Positions 32,662 to 40,441 of a DNA stretch of 56,359 nucleotides are shown one piece after another (position 1 is the first letter of the stretch; each line of letters opens with the position of its first letter). Source of the stretch: Acidaminobacter sp. Lineage in GTDB: Bacteria > Bacillota > Clostridia > Peptostreptococcales > Acidaminobacteraceae. Position numbers and translations under genes: made by a program. The notes below the pieces were generated by a model. The model did not search any database, had not been told where the DNA came from, and was given only the letters and a program-made list of their open reading frames with translations. The stretch is taken from contig NZ_JAOTSB010000019.1 in the NCBI RefSeq assembly GCF_030247605.1, forward strand, positions 1 through 56,359. Direction: 5' to 3'.

Positions 32662-33680
32662 AAGCTGTCATTACAGAGATCAGGGGAGCGAAAGCAGCTG
32701 TACTGCAAGACGACGGCAGCATCCGACTTCTCGAAAATAAGAATTACAAGATTGGACAGGTGGTAGAATTGAAAACAACTAAATGGTACAACAATGCAAC
32801 TAAATGGGTGGCTGCAGCAGCGGCTGTGCTCATGATTACATCCGGCGCGGCATCTTACGCGTATTTGAATCCGGTTGCGACGGTGAGTTTGGATGTGAAT
32901 CCTTCGATTGAATTTAGAGTGAACAGCTTTGACAAAGTTATAAGTGTGAAAGCAATGAATGACGACGGCGAGCAGATTCTCGAAGAACTCGACATGAAGG
33001 GCATGGACATTGAAAAAGCAATTGAGGCTGCACTCGATGAAATGGTTGAGCAGAAGTTCCTCGACGAAGATGATGACAAAGCCAATGTCATGATTTCAGT
33101 CATGCACAAGAATGAAACGAAGCAAGAAGAAATGACAGTCTATCTCAACGGAGAAGTTAATGTCTTCGTAAAGAATGCTGGCATTGAAGCCGAAGTTGAA
33201 GTCGAAGGCATTGGCGCAGACCGCGTTGAACTTGCTGCTGATTTCAATGAAAAGAATAATATTGAGTATACCTTGACACCTGGAAAATTGAACCTTCTTG
33301 AAAAACTTAACGCTGCTCAGGGCAACGAAGAAAAATTAGCGACCGTTGAAGATATTGAAGTACTCATTGGAGAACTTATCGACAGGTTGAATGATGTTTC
33401 TGATGATGATGAACCGATAACCCTTGAAGACCTCACCGTCAAAGACATCATGAAAGAAATCAAACGCAACCGTCTTGATGTAGATGTCCTTCCTGAAGAC
33501 CAAGCCAAAGACAAAGGCAATGAAGCTGCCGATGGTGAAGATGTCGTCGAAAACGACAAAGGCAAACCAGAATCCGCTCTTGGCCTTGAAGGTAAGGATA
33601 AAGAAGACAAGTCTCCAAACGAAAACGCTAACGAAAACGGCAATGGCAGCAATGCCGGCGGAAAGAACGGCGGAAATTAA
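32658..33680 (+). CDS. Anti-sigma factor RsgI-like membrane protein
   Basis: This 340-residue protein should hold SigI inactive at the membrane. The N-terminal RsgI domain (about 1-45: MKAVITEIRGAKAAVLQDDG) is cytoplasmic. One helix (WVAAAAAVLMITSGAASYAYL) leads outside, followed by the conserved juxtamembrane block VATVSLDVNPSIEFRVNSFDKVISV. The outer part is acidic, and the tail (about 280-340) is rich in Lys, Asp, Glu, Asn and Gly. No carbohydrate-binding or protease domain is visible, so the signal is unknown. The four-base overlap with sigI and the terminator behind it define a two-gene operon. GCCGATGGTG occurs at 33528. Confidence 0.88.
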   Translation: MKAVITEIRGAKAAVLQDDGSIRLLENKNYKIGQVVELKTTKWYNNATKWVAAAAAVLMITSGAASYAYLNPVATVSLDVNPSIEFRVNSFDKVISVKAMNDDGEQILEELDMKGMDIEKAIEAALDEMVEQKFLDEDDDKANVMISVMHKNETKQEEMTVYLNGEVNVFVKNAGIEAEVEVEGIGADRVELAADFNEKNNIEYTLTPGKLNLLEKLNAAQGNEEKLATVEDIEVLIGELIDRLNDVSDDDEPITLEDLTVKDIMKEIKRNRLDVDVLPEDQAKDKGNEAADGEDVVENDKGKPESALGLEGKDKEDKSPNENANENGNGSNAGGKNGGN

Positions 33681-33702
33681 GCGAAACTGATTGATTAAAT
33701 GT

Positions 33703-33733
33703 AGGAACCGGCGCCCCGCGCTGGTTCCTTTTA
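33703..33733 (+). terminator. Terminator of sigI-rsgI
   Basis: AGGAACCGGCG and CGCTGGTTCCT pair with one G:U and are followed by TTTTAAATT. Confidence 0.88.
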
Positions 33734-33741
33734 AATTAGGA

Positions 33742-33828
33742 GAAACTCGGGGTCAATAGGCACCAGCCGCTGACACCGAGTTTCTATCAAAGGAAAAAGA
33801 TGGGAGGAAGGAGGTGTCAGACACCGCC
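33742..33828. repeat. 43-bp GAAACTSGG element plus a GTGTCAGACAC palindrome
   Basis: The element at 33742-33784 has full arms (GAAACTCGG...CCGAGTTTC) and the centre ATAGGCACCAGCCGC. About 30 bases on, GGAGGTGTCAGACACCGCC (about 33810-33828) carries an isolated core. Confidence 0.82.
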
Positions 33829-33837
33829 TTCCCACTT

Positions 33838-33864
33838 TTCACAGTGTACATTTCGTGATACAAT
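33838..33864 (+). promoter_or_regulatory. Promoter of the SLC13 transporter gene
   Basis: TACAAT (33859-33864) has the extension TGA before it, and TTCACA starts at 33838. The string CACAGTGTACATTT recurs almost unchanged in the promoter at 54.6 kb. Confidence 0.55.
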
Positions 33865-33913
33865 TTTACATACTTCGTACACGAACTTTACAGAGAGAAG
33901 GGAAGATTCTGAC

Positions 33914-35347
33914 GTGGCTCAACCTCCAAAGGCAAATGAACCGGTTCCGGCCAAGGGTACGGGAACTAAATATAAAGATTTACTTCACTTGAAAACCAAG
34001 ACTTTTTTGATCTGCCTGGCCATCGCGTCAGGTCTTACGGTCATTAATCCTTTGGGGCTCGACCTCAAACAGCAAATTGTCTTTGGGTCGTTACTACTGA
34101 CGGTGCTCAGCTGGGCGTTTCAGGCGATTTCACAGTCGGTGGCAGCGGTCTTCTTGCTGGCCATGTTCTCGACTTTTGGCATGACGCCGCTGCAGCAGGT
34201 GTTTAAGTTTCCGTTATCGGATAATTTCATTACCATTGCCATGTCGTTTTTGATGTCCCAGGCCATTGTCAATTCCGGGATCGCTGCGAGGCTGGCGGAT
34301 ACGCTGCTGGCGCGGTTCGTGAGGAAGCCCATGGACCTGATCTGGGTGGGGATCGCGGCGAACTTTTTACTCATGTTTTTAATTCCCCAGCCATTTTCCA
34401 GAACCATCCTGCTGGCGGCTATATTTGTGGAATATATCAAGCGGCATAAGCTGCCAAGCGCCACCAGCGAAATCATTATGCTGAACCTTTTCGTCACTGC
34501 GGTGACAACGCTGATGATGTTTTTGACGGCGGACGTGATCCTGAACAACTTCGCGGTGGAGATGAGCGGGACGGACATCAGCTGGTTTGAATGGGCGAAG
34601 TGGATGGCCGTGCCGAGTTTTGTCACGACGCTGATCATGTCATGGCTGTTGATTGTCATGAATAGAAAGGTGTTTGAGGTGGCGCTTGGGCGACCATCGG
34701 CTAATGCAGGGGAACAAGACCCTGAGCACATTGTCAGCCATTCGCCTTTAAGTAAGAGCGAGAAAATTGTCCTGGCACTGGTCTTAGCGACGGTGGGGCT
34801 TTGGATGACGGAGTCGCTGCACGGGATTTCATCCGCCTGGGTGGCGGTGGCATGCGTGGCGGGGCTGGCGGTCTTCACGGGGACGCTGAAGTTTCAGGAT
34901 CTGAAGTCCCTCAACTTTCCGCTGATGTTGTTTTTGACGGCAGCGTTTTCGATTGGGAGCGTCATGCAGTCCAGCGGGATTTCGGCGGCCATGTTTTCGG
35001 TGTTCAGGATGGACGCGCTGGTGGGAACAGCGTGGTTTGTGCCGGCGATCATTGGACTGAACGCGGTGATTCATCAGCTGGTGGGGAGCACGGTGACGTC
35101 GCTTTCGATCACGGTCCCGGGGCTTCGGGCTATTGCGGGGGAAGCGATGAACCCCATCGCCATTATGTTCATGTCCTACGTGACGGTCAATTTGCATTTT
35201 TTCCTGCCATTTCAGCAGATTGTGCTGCTGATTGGCATTGAGCATTACAGCCCACGGCACATCCTTAAAATTGGGGTGGTCATGACGGTTCTGACGCCTG
35301 TTATCGTGCTGCTGCTTTATATGCCGTGGTTTTCATTGGTGCAGTGA
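33914..35347 (+). CDS. SLC13/DASS-family sodium-coupled carboxylate transporter
   Basis: This 477-residue membrane protein has about a dozen helices and two repeated halves. The segments AAVFLLAMFSTFGMTPL, LIPQPFSRTILLAAIF and VIHQLVGSTVTSLSITVPGL carry the re-entrant-loop character of DASS transporters, which import di- or tricarboxylates or sulfate with Na+. The GTG at 33914 has GGGAAG eight to nine bases upstream. An earlier ATG at 33800 would run across the promoter and is rejected. The central loop (about 259-280) contains an exact GACCATCGGC at 34692. It stands before the GntR regulator but the substrate is unknown. Confidence 0.84.
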   Translation: MAQPPKANEPVPAKGTGTKYKDLLHLKTKTFLICLAIASGLTVINPLGLDLKQQIVFGSLLLTVLSWAFQAISQSVAAVFLLAMFSTFGMTPLQQVFKFPLSDNFITIAMSFLMSQAIVNSGIAARLADTLLARFVRKPMDLIWVGIAANFLLMFLIPQPFSRTILLAAIFVEYIKRHKLPSATSEIIMLNLFVTAVTTLMMFLTADVILNNFAVEMSGTDISWFEWAKWMAVPSFVTTLIMSWLLIVMNRKVFEVALGRPSANAGEQDPEHIVSHSPLSKSEKIVLALVLATVGLWMTESLHGISSAWVAVACVAGLAVFTGTLKFQDLKSLNFPLMLFLTAAFSIGSVMQSSGISAAMFSVFRMDALVGTAWFVPAIIGLNAVIHQLVGSTVTSLSITVPGLRAIAGEAMNPIAIMFMSYVTVNLHFFLPFQQIVLLIGIEHYSPRHILKIGVVMTVLTPVIVLLLYMPWFSLVQ

Positions 35348-35361
35348 TACGGACGGATTTT

Positions 35362-35461
35362 ATTTTGGTGACGCGGACAACTTTCAAAGCAGTGACGCGG
35401 ACAACTTTCAAACCGGGGACGGGGGTGCGGCATCACTCTGTTGGACATCGCGACCATCGGC
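35362..35461. repeat. GTGACGCGGACAAC repeats and one GCCGATGGTC motif
   Basis: GTGACGCGGACAACTTTCAAA occurs twice about 24 bases apart, followed by GGGGACGGGGG, like the RAYT flank. On the other strand the units read TGTCCGCGTCAC, as at 27.9 and 45.2 kb. GACCATCGGC lies at 35452-35461 and is followed by AAAAACAG. Confidence 0.75.
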
Positions 35462-35548
35462 AAAAACAGTTTTTTGCTTTTCCAAGGCGCCAAAACATGT
35501 TAATGTTAAATCATATACAAACTACAACGTTACATGCCGGGGGTCATT

Positions 35549-36202
35549 ATGCTGAATTACCGCTCTCTCAAGGACATAGTCTATGATTACATCTCCGAGC
35601 AGATCCGCACGAAGGCGCTGAAGCCGGGGGAGAAGATCAATGAAAATACAATTTGCGATGCACTGGAAATTTCGCGTACACCGGTGCGGGAGGCGCTGAT
35701 CCAGCTCAGCAATGAGGGCTACATCGAGCAAATTCCGCGGCGGGGTTTTGTCGTGCGGGAAGTGTCTCTGGAGCGGGCCAACAATATTTATGAAATCATT
35801 GGGGTGCTGGAGGCACTGGCGACTACGGACTGCCTGAAGCACCCGGAGAGCCTGGACCTTGAGCTCATGCGGGACCTGGCGCGGCAAATGGATCTGGCCA
35901 TTGACCAGGGGGATTACGACCTGTACTACCACCTTCAGAACCGGTTTCACGAGTCCTTCATCCAGTCCAGCGGCAACGAGGATTTGATCCGGATTCTGGC
36001 CAGCCTGAAGAAGACCTTCATCAAGCAGTCCTACAACGCCACGGGCTCTGAGGCCCTTTATAAGGACGCCCTGCGCAAGACCAACGAGGAGCACTGGAAG
36101 ATGCTCGAGCTCTTCGAGGCGGGGGATGAGGCGGCGCTCAGGCGCTTTGTCCGGGATGTCCACTGGAACGTGAAGTACGCGGACATGGAAATTTTGATTT
36201 GA
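35549..36202 (+). CDS. GntR/FadR-family transcriptional regulator
   Basis: This 217-residue repressor has an N-terminal winged helix (INENTICDALEISRTPVREALIQLSNEGYIEQIPRRGFVVRE, about 30-71) and a C-terminal all-helical FCD ligand domain (about 80-210) with metal-site histidines such as HLQNRFHESFI. The ATG at 35549 follows GGGGGT by five to six bases and is preferred to one five codons earlier. It lies directly before the guanidino-compound cluster and probably controls it, with an amino or organic acid as signal. After the stop, GAGCTTTGATAT is repeated. Confidence 0.88.
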   Translation: MLNYRSLKDIVYDYISEQIRTKALKPGEKINENTICDALEISRTPVREALIQLSNEGYIEQIPRRGFVVREVSLERANNIYEIIGVLEALATTDCLKHPESLDLELMRDLARQMDLAIDQGDYDLYYHLQNRFHESFIQSSGNEDLIRILASLKKTFIKQSYNATGSEALYKDALRKTNEEHWKMLELFEAGDEAALRRFVRDVHWNVKYADMEILI

Positions 36203-36284
36203 GCTTTGATATGAGCTTTGATATGAGCTTTGACAGAATTGCAGGCCCTTCGGCGCAGGATTGCCGGGGGGCTTTTTAGTTTTT
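36203..36284 (+). terminator. Short tandem repeats and terminator behind gntR
   Basis: GAGCTTTGATAT-like 14-bp units occur three times at about 36201-36236. A hairpin GCCCTTCGGC/GCCGGGGGGC (36246-36272) with G:U pairs is followed by TTTTTAGTTTTT. Confidence 0.75.
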
Positions 36285-36381
36285 GAAACTCGGTGTCAGA
36301 CACCCGGTTTCGCGGGGATGAAACTCGGTGTCAGACACCCGGTTTTCAAAGATGAAACTCGGTGTCAGACACCCGGTTTTC
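36285..36381. repeat. Three 27-bp GAAACTCGG palindromes
   Basis: Three near-identical elements start at 36285, about 36320 and about 36354. Each reads GAAACTCGGTGTCAGACACC then CGGTTT. They are the short form of the 43-bp element, with the GTGTCAGACAC core of the 24-bp arrays at the centre. Confidence 0.88.
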
Positions 36382-36407
36382 ATCAACACTCAGTTTCCAA
36401 AGATTTA

Positions 36408-36437
36408 GCCGATGGTCGCGGTTCCCCAACCATCGGC
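36408..36437. repeat. Inverted pair of the GCCGATGGT motif
   Basis: GCCGATGGTC (36408-36417) faces AACCATCGGC (36428-36437). They form a nine-bp stem with a 12-base loop. No T run follows, so this pair is not an obvious terminator. It lies about 165 bases before the guanidino hydrolase gene. Confidence 0.85.
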
Positions 36438-36600
36438 ACACCTTCTTCCGTTGTCAGAATATTTGCACAACACCTTGACGTCTGCCCACAAATGGTCTAC
36501 AATTAACACAATCAATATATAATATATTAAAAACAACAAAAATACAAAACACAGCATTCATAGTTCAAGCACCCAACACATTACACAAGGAGTGATTACC

Positions 36601-37476
36601 ATGCATTACGGAAGCCAGTCCATGACCGGAAAGCTGAAAACTGTGCTGATCAAGCATCCCCAGGCGGCCTTCAAGGACCAGGGAACCCTGAACGCAGACG
36701 CCGAACCCTTTGGATACCTGGGCGCACCGGACTTCGCGACGGTTCTCGAGGAGTATAAAGTCTTCGAGGCGGCGCTGCAGGCCGAGGGCGTTGAGATGCT
36801 CTATCTTCCGGAGGAGGCCAGCGTGGGCCTCGACTCCATCTACGCTCACGACCCGCTGAAGGTCACGGAAAAAGGCGCCATCTATTTTCCAATGGGAAAA
36901 GCCCTGAGAGCCAACGAGGCCGCCGCCACCCGCAAGTTCCTGGAGTCAAAAGGGGTGCCGACACTGGGGGTCATTGAAGCGCCGGCGCGGATTGAAGGCG
37001 GCGACGTGGTATGGCTGGACGCCCGGACAGTGGCTATAGGACGAGGTTACAGGACAAACGACGCCGGGATTGCGGCTTTTCGCGAGCTGACCCGTGGCAT
37101 TGTGGACGAGATCATTGTGGTGCCAATGCCCCACGGTGACGGACCGGAGGCCTGCCTGCACCTCATGAGCATAATCTCCATGGTGGATCAGGATCTGGCA
37201 GTGGTGTATTCCAAGTACATGCCGGTGTTTTTCCGTGAGCTTCTGCTAAGCCGTGGCATGACCCTGATCGAGACACCTGATGACGAGTACGACTACCTGG
37301 GCACCAATGTGCTGGCCCTTGCACCGCGGGTCGCCGTGATAGTGGCGGGCAACGACACTGTCAAGAAGGGCCTGGAAGCCTGCGGGGCCAAAGTCTACAC
37401 CTACCCGGGCAAAGAGGTGTCCTATCGCGGTACCGGCGGCCCGACGTGCCTGACAGCACCGATCTGGCGGGGATGA
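36601..37476 (+). CDS. DDAH-superfamily guanidino hydrolase (arginine deiminase-like)
   Basis: This 291-residue enzyme belongs to the pentein superfamily that cuts guanidino groups. Visible are the substrate-site DPLKVTEKGAIYFPMGK (about 82-98), RIEGGDVVWLD (about 126-136), the catalytic histidine in PHGDGPEACLHL and the terminal nucleophile in GGPTCLTAPIWR. It may act on arginine, a methylarginine or another guanidino compound; the sequence cannot decide. AAGGAG lies eight bases before the ATG at 36601. The RocB-like gene and a second DDAH-type gene follow on the same strand. The stop codon is directly followed by a 43-bp hairpin element. Confidence 0.83.
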   Translation: MHYGSQSMTGKLKTVLIKHPQAAFKDQGTLNADAEPFGYLGAPDFATVLEEYKVFEAALQAEGVEMLYLPEEASVGLDSIYAHDPLKVTEKGAIYFPMGKALRANEAAATRKFLESKGVPTLGVIEAPARIEGGDVVWLDARTVAIGRGYRTNDAGIAAFRELTRGIVDEIIVVPMPHGDGPEACLHLMSIISMVDQDLAVVYSKYMPVFFRELLLSRGMTLIETPDDEYDYLGTNVLALAPRVAVIVAGNDTVKKGLEACGAKVYTYPGKEVSYRGTGGPTCLTAPIWRG

Positions 37477-37561
37477 GAAACTGGGTGTCAGCGGCTGTCG
37501 CCTATCAAGCCCCGGTTTCACATCAACCCCAGATGAAACTCGGTGTCTGACACCGAGTTTC
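37477..37561. repeat. 43-bp and 27-bp GAAACTSGG hairpin elements
   Basis: A 43-bp element (37477-37519, centre AGCGGCTGTCGCCTATC) starts on the base after the TGA stop. A 27-bp element (37535-37561) is a perfect palindrome around one central base. The second element creates a false start in the frame of the next gene. Confidence 0.88.
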
Positions 37562-37590
37562 ACATCCAACCGAAAGGAGGCAATCACCCT

Positions 37591-39291
37591 GTGACAACCT
37601 CACCTCAAACTACAAACGCCTCCAGTCATCCTGTCATTACCCCGGAGGCTATTCTAAACATCTTTTATCCCTACGTGGCGATCAATTCCGAGTCGGGCAC
37701 ATCGGCCGAGAACGCTGCCAGCGCCTTTGTCCACCGTCACTTTAAGGAGAATCCTTACTTTCGGATTAAGACCGACCACTTTGGTCTTCATAAGATCAAA
37801 AATGACCCCTTCGACCGCCAGGTCGCCTGGGCGCTGGTCAAGGGCCGCGGAAGAAAGACCGCTGTTTTCATCCATCACTTTGATGTTGTGGAAATCGAGG
37901 ACTTCAAGCGCCACAAGGCCTATGCCTTCCAGCCTGAGACCCTGGAAAAATCGCTGCTCGATGACCCGGACGCCCTAAGCCGCGAGGCCTACGAGGATCT
38001 CAAATCCAACGCATGGATCTTCGGCCGCGGCACCGCAGACATGAAAGGGGGCGGGGCGATTCAAATGGCCATCATGGATGCTTACACCAAGCTTGAGTCT
38101 TTCGAGGGCAACCTGCTCCTGCTGGCCGTTTCCGATGAGGAGAACCTCTCCGCCGGCATGCGGGCCGCAGCGCCGCTGCTGGAGCGACTCAGACTGGAGC
38201 ACGACCTGAAGTACGTCCTCATGATCAACTCAGAGCCCCATCAGCGAAAAACGCCGGAGCGCGGAATGCTGTCTGGTGGATCCATCGGCAAAATACTGCC
38301 CTTTGTTTATGCGCGGGGGATCCTGGCCCACGCAGGTAAAAGCGCGGAAGGGTTCAACCCGGTACACCTCCTCAGTGAGATCGTGCGCCGGACGGAGATG
38401 AACCCGGAACTGGGAGACTACCGGCCGGAAGCCGGGGAAATGTCCCCGCCGCCCACGTGGCTCATGGCCCGGGACAGCAAGCTGGCCTACGACGTGTCCA
38501 TGCCGCTGACGGCCTTTGGCTGTCTCAGCGTGCAGCCCCTGACAAACACACCCGACAGAATCTCCGGGTATCTGCTGAACACCGCCAGGGAGGCGGCGCA
38601 GGAAGTGGCAGAACGCGTCAACCGCGCGTCTGACCTGTTTTGTCAGCAGACCCACCGGCCGCGGCGTGAGGTCAAGTGGCAGCCTGTGGTCCTCAGCTTT
38701 TCTGAGCTGGTGGCCCACAGTACCCACCGCTACGGCGAAGGATTTACGGCTTATTACAAGGATGCTTTGAAAAAGGCCAACGACAAGCTGACCACCGGCG
38801 AGGCCAACAACGCCACCGCCACCTGGTCCCTGCTGGACGCGATCTTCGAGTACATTGGCTGTGAACAGCCCACCGTGATCATAGGCGTCGTTCCGCCGTA
38901 CTATCCAAGCGTGTCCCACCTGGACCGACCGGAATACCAGCGGTTCATTGAAGAGATCACTATTGAGCTCAACAAATTCACCGCAGTGCACTACGACCAG
39001 CATTATGATCTGGAGGCCTTCTTCACCGGCATTTCCGATCTCAGCTATGCCGCCCTGATGCATGATGAAATCAGCGCCCTGGAAGAGGCCGTGGCCGACC
39101 AGATGCCGCTGTACGGCGACTTTTATTCGATCCCGTTCACGGAGATCGCCCGCAATGCCATGCCGTGCCTCAACATTGGGCCTTGGGGCAAGGACTTTCA
39201 CAAGATCAGCGAGCGTGTCCTGAAGGCGGATCTGCTGGAGCGCACGCCGGCTATGATTCTGAAGGCGCTGGAATTGGCGCTGGGGGAATAG
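37591..39291 (+). CDS. M20-family peptidase, RocB-like (arginine utilisation)
   Basis: This 566-residue protein resembles RocB, a zinc M20 hydrolase in the arginine degradation regulon of Bacillus whose exact substrate is unproven. Metal-site blocks are FIHHFDVV (about 93-100), FGRGTADMKGGGAIQMAIM (about 146-164) and SDEENLSAGMR (about 184-194). The start is GTG at 37591 after AAAGGAGG; the ATG at 37543 lies inside a repeat. Its place between two guanidino hydrolases suggests it acts on an N-acyl or peptide-bound arginine or citrulline derivative. This is inference. A GCCGATGGTC inverted pair follows the stop. Confidence 0.86.
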   Translation: MTTSPQTTNASSHPVITPEAILNIFYPYVAINSESGTSAENAASAFVHRHFKENPYFRIKTDHFGLHKIKNDPFDRQVAWALVKGRGRKTAVFIHHFDVVEIEDFKRHKAYAFQPETLEKSLLDDPDALSREAYEDLKSNAWIFGRGTADMKGGGAIQMAIMDAYTKLESFEGNLLLLAVSDEENLSAGMRAAAPLLERLRLEHDLKYVLMINSEPHQRKTPERGMLSGGSIGKILPFVYARGILAHAGKSAEGFNPVHLLSEIVRRTEMNPELGDYRPEAGEMSPPPTWLMARDSKLAYDVSMPLTAFGCLSVQPLTNTPDRISGYLLNTAREAAQEVAERVNRASDLFCQQTHRPRREVKWQPVVLSFSELVAHSTHRYGEGFTAYYKDALKKANDKLTTGEANNATATWSLLDAIFEYIGCEQPTVIIGVVPPYYPSVSHLDRPEYQRFIEEITIELNKFTAVHYDQHYDLEAFFTGISDLSYAALMHDEISALEEAVADQMPLYGDFYSIPFTEIARNAMPCLNIGPWGKDFHKISERVLKADLLERTPAMILKALELALGE

Positions 39292-39301
39292 GGAAGGGGA
39301 T

Positions 39302-39321
39302 GCCGATGGTCGACCATCGGC
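39302..39321. repeat. Head-to-head GCCGATGGTC pair (perfect 20-bp palindrome)
   Basis: GCCGATGGTC and GACCATCGGC abut without spacer and make a perfect palindrome, extended by AT/AT. It starts ten bases after the rocB-like stop. Loop-less on RNA, it could cruciform or terminate weakly. Confidence 0.9.
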
Positions 39322-39383
39322 ATAAAAGCCATGAAGTTTCTGGACTGAGAGACAACACAACCCATTTTAGGAGGTCATCCACC

Positions 39384-40154
39384 ATGTTCAAACACACGAT
39401 TGTTCGCCGACCAGCAAAGTCTATGACAGAAGGCATCACGTCAGCGCCGGAGCTCGGCAAGCCTGACCACGCCAATGCTCTCAAGCAGCACGACGCCTAC
39501 ATTGAGGCACTGAAAGCCTGCGGCGTGGACGTCCTGGTGCTGGAGGCCCTGGAGGACTTCCCGGATTCCTGCTTCGTGGAGGATGTGGCGGTCTGCACGC
39601 GGGCCTGCGCCATCATCACGAACCCGGGTGCGGCATCGAGAAATAAGGAAAAGGATTACATTGTCGACGGGGTGAAGCGGTTTTATGGCGAGGAGAAAAT
39701 GGCTTACATCCAGGCGCCGGGTACCCTCGATGGCGGCGACGTCATGATGGTGGGGGACCACTTTTACGTAGGCCTTTCAGAAAGGACTAACCAAGAAGGC
39801 ATCGATCAGTTTACCGCAGAACTGGCCAAGCACGGCATGACCTGTGAGGCTGTGGAGATGAAGGAAATGCTTCACCTTAAGACGGGTCTTGCGTATCTTG
39901 AAAACAACAACCTGATCGTTGGCGGGGAATTTATCACGTCGCCGGTATTTGAGAAGTTCAACAGACTTGAAGTCTCCGATGACGAAGCCTATTCCTGCAA
40001 CTGCATCTGGATCAACGATAATGTCATTGTACCGGCGGGCTATCCAAAGACCCAGGCGAAGGTTGAGGCGATGGGCTATAATGTGATTGTGGTTGACACG
40101 TCGGAATTTAGAAAGCTCGATGGCGGGCTGAGCTGTCTGTCGTTGAGGTTTTAG
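39384..40154 (+). CDS. Dimethylarginine dimethylaminohydrolase-like enzyme
   Basis: This 256-residue enzyme matches bacterial DDAH, which converts methylated arginines to citrulline and methylamines. The motifs are the N-terminal HTIVRRPAKSMTEGI, FPDSCFVEDVAV (about 53-64), GTLDGGDVMMVGDHFYVGLSERTN, the catalytic histidine in LHLKTGLAYL and the terminal nucleophile cysteine in DGGLSCLSLRF. GGAGG lies nine bases before the ATG. The long upstream frame overlapping the rocB-like gene is a shadow. Having two enzymes of this superfamily around a RocB-like hydrolase suggests a route for modified arginine. Confidence 0.88.
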   Translation: MFKHTIVRRPAKSMTEGITSAPELGKPDHANALKQHDAYIEALKACGVDVLVLEALEDFPDSCFVEDVAVCTRACAIITNPGAASRNKEKDYIVDGVKRFYGEEKMAYIQAPGTLDGGDVMMVGDHFYVGLSERTNQEGIDQFTAELAKHGMTCEAVEMKEMLHLKTGLAYLENNNLIVGGEFITSPVFEKFNRLEVSDDEAYSCNCIWINDNVIVPAGYPKTQAKVEAMGYNVIVVDTSEFRKLDGGLSCLSLRF

Positions 40155-40166
40155 GTTTTAGAAGGG

Positions 40167-40345
40167 TGTCTGGCACCGAGTTGAGTTGGGTGTCAGGCAC
40201 TGAGTTAAGTTGGGTGTCAGGCACTGAGTTAAGTTTGGTGTCTGACACTGAGTTAAGTTGAGTGTCAGGCACTGAGTTAAGTTTGGTGTCTGACACTGAG
40301 TTAAGTTGAGTGTCTGACACCGAGGTGAACTTGGTGTCAGGTACA
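40167..40345. repeat. 24-bp tandem repeat array A6
   Basis: About eight units follow each other with cores GTGTCwG(A/G)CAC, several of the variant GTGTCAGGCAC, and edge unit GTGTCAGGTAC. Linkers are TGAGTTAAGTTGG-like. On the minus strand it gives an open frame of repeated SVxDTxLN octapeptides. It separates the DDAH-like gene from the AGCS gene. Confidence 0.9.
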
Positions 40346-40441
40346 GTAATATAATCGAAACAAATAATTTCGTTATTGTTCATTATTAGAACTCGTTCCA
40401 TCTACCAGCACTACAGAACCTAAAATGAAGGGGGCAATCTA

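Noticed and set aside
36430..36600. Sigma-54 promoter before the guanidino hydrolase gene
   Set aside because: TTGTCAG-N4-TTTGCAC resembles a -24/-12 pair, but the essential GG at -24 is missing.
37543..37590. Start of the RocB-like gene at ATG 37543
   Set aside because: The ATG lies in a 27-bp palindrome and has no ribosome site. GTG 37591 follows AAAGGAGG.
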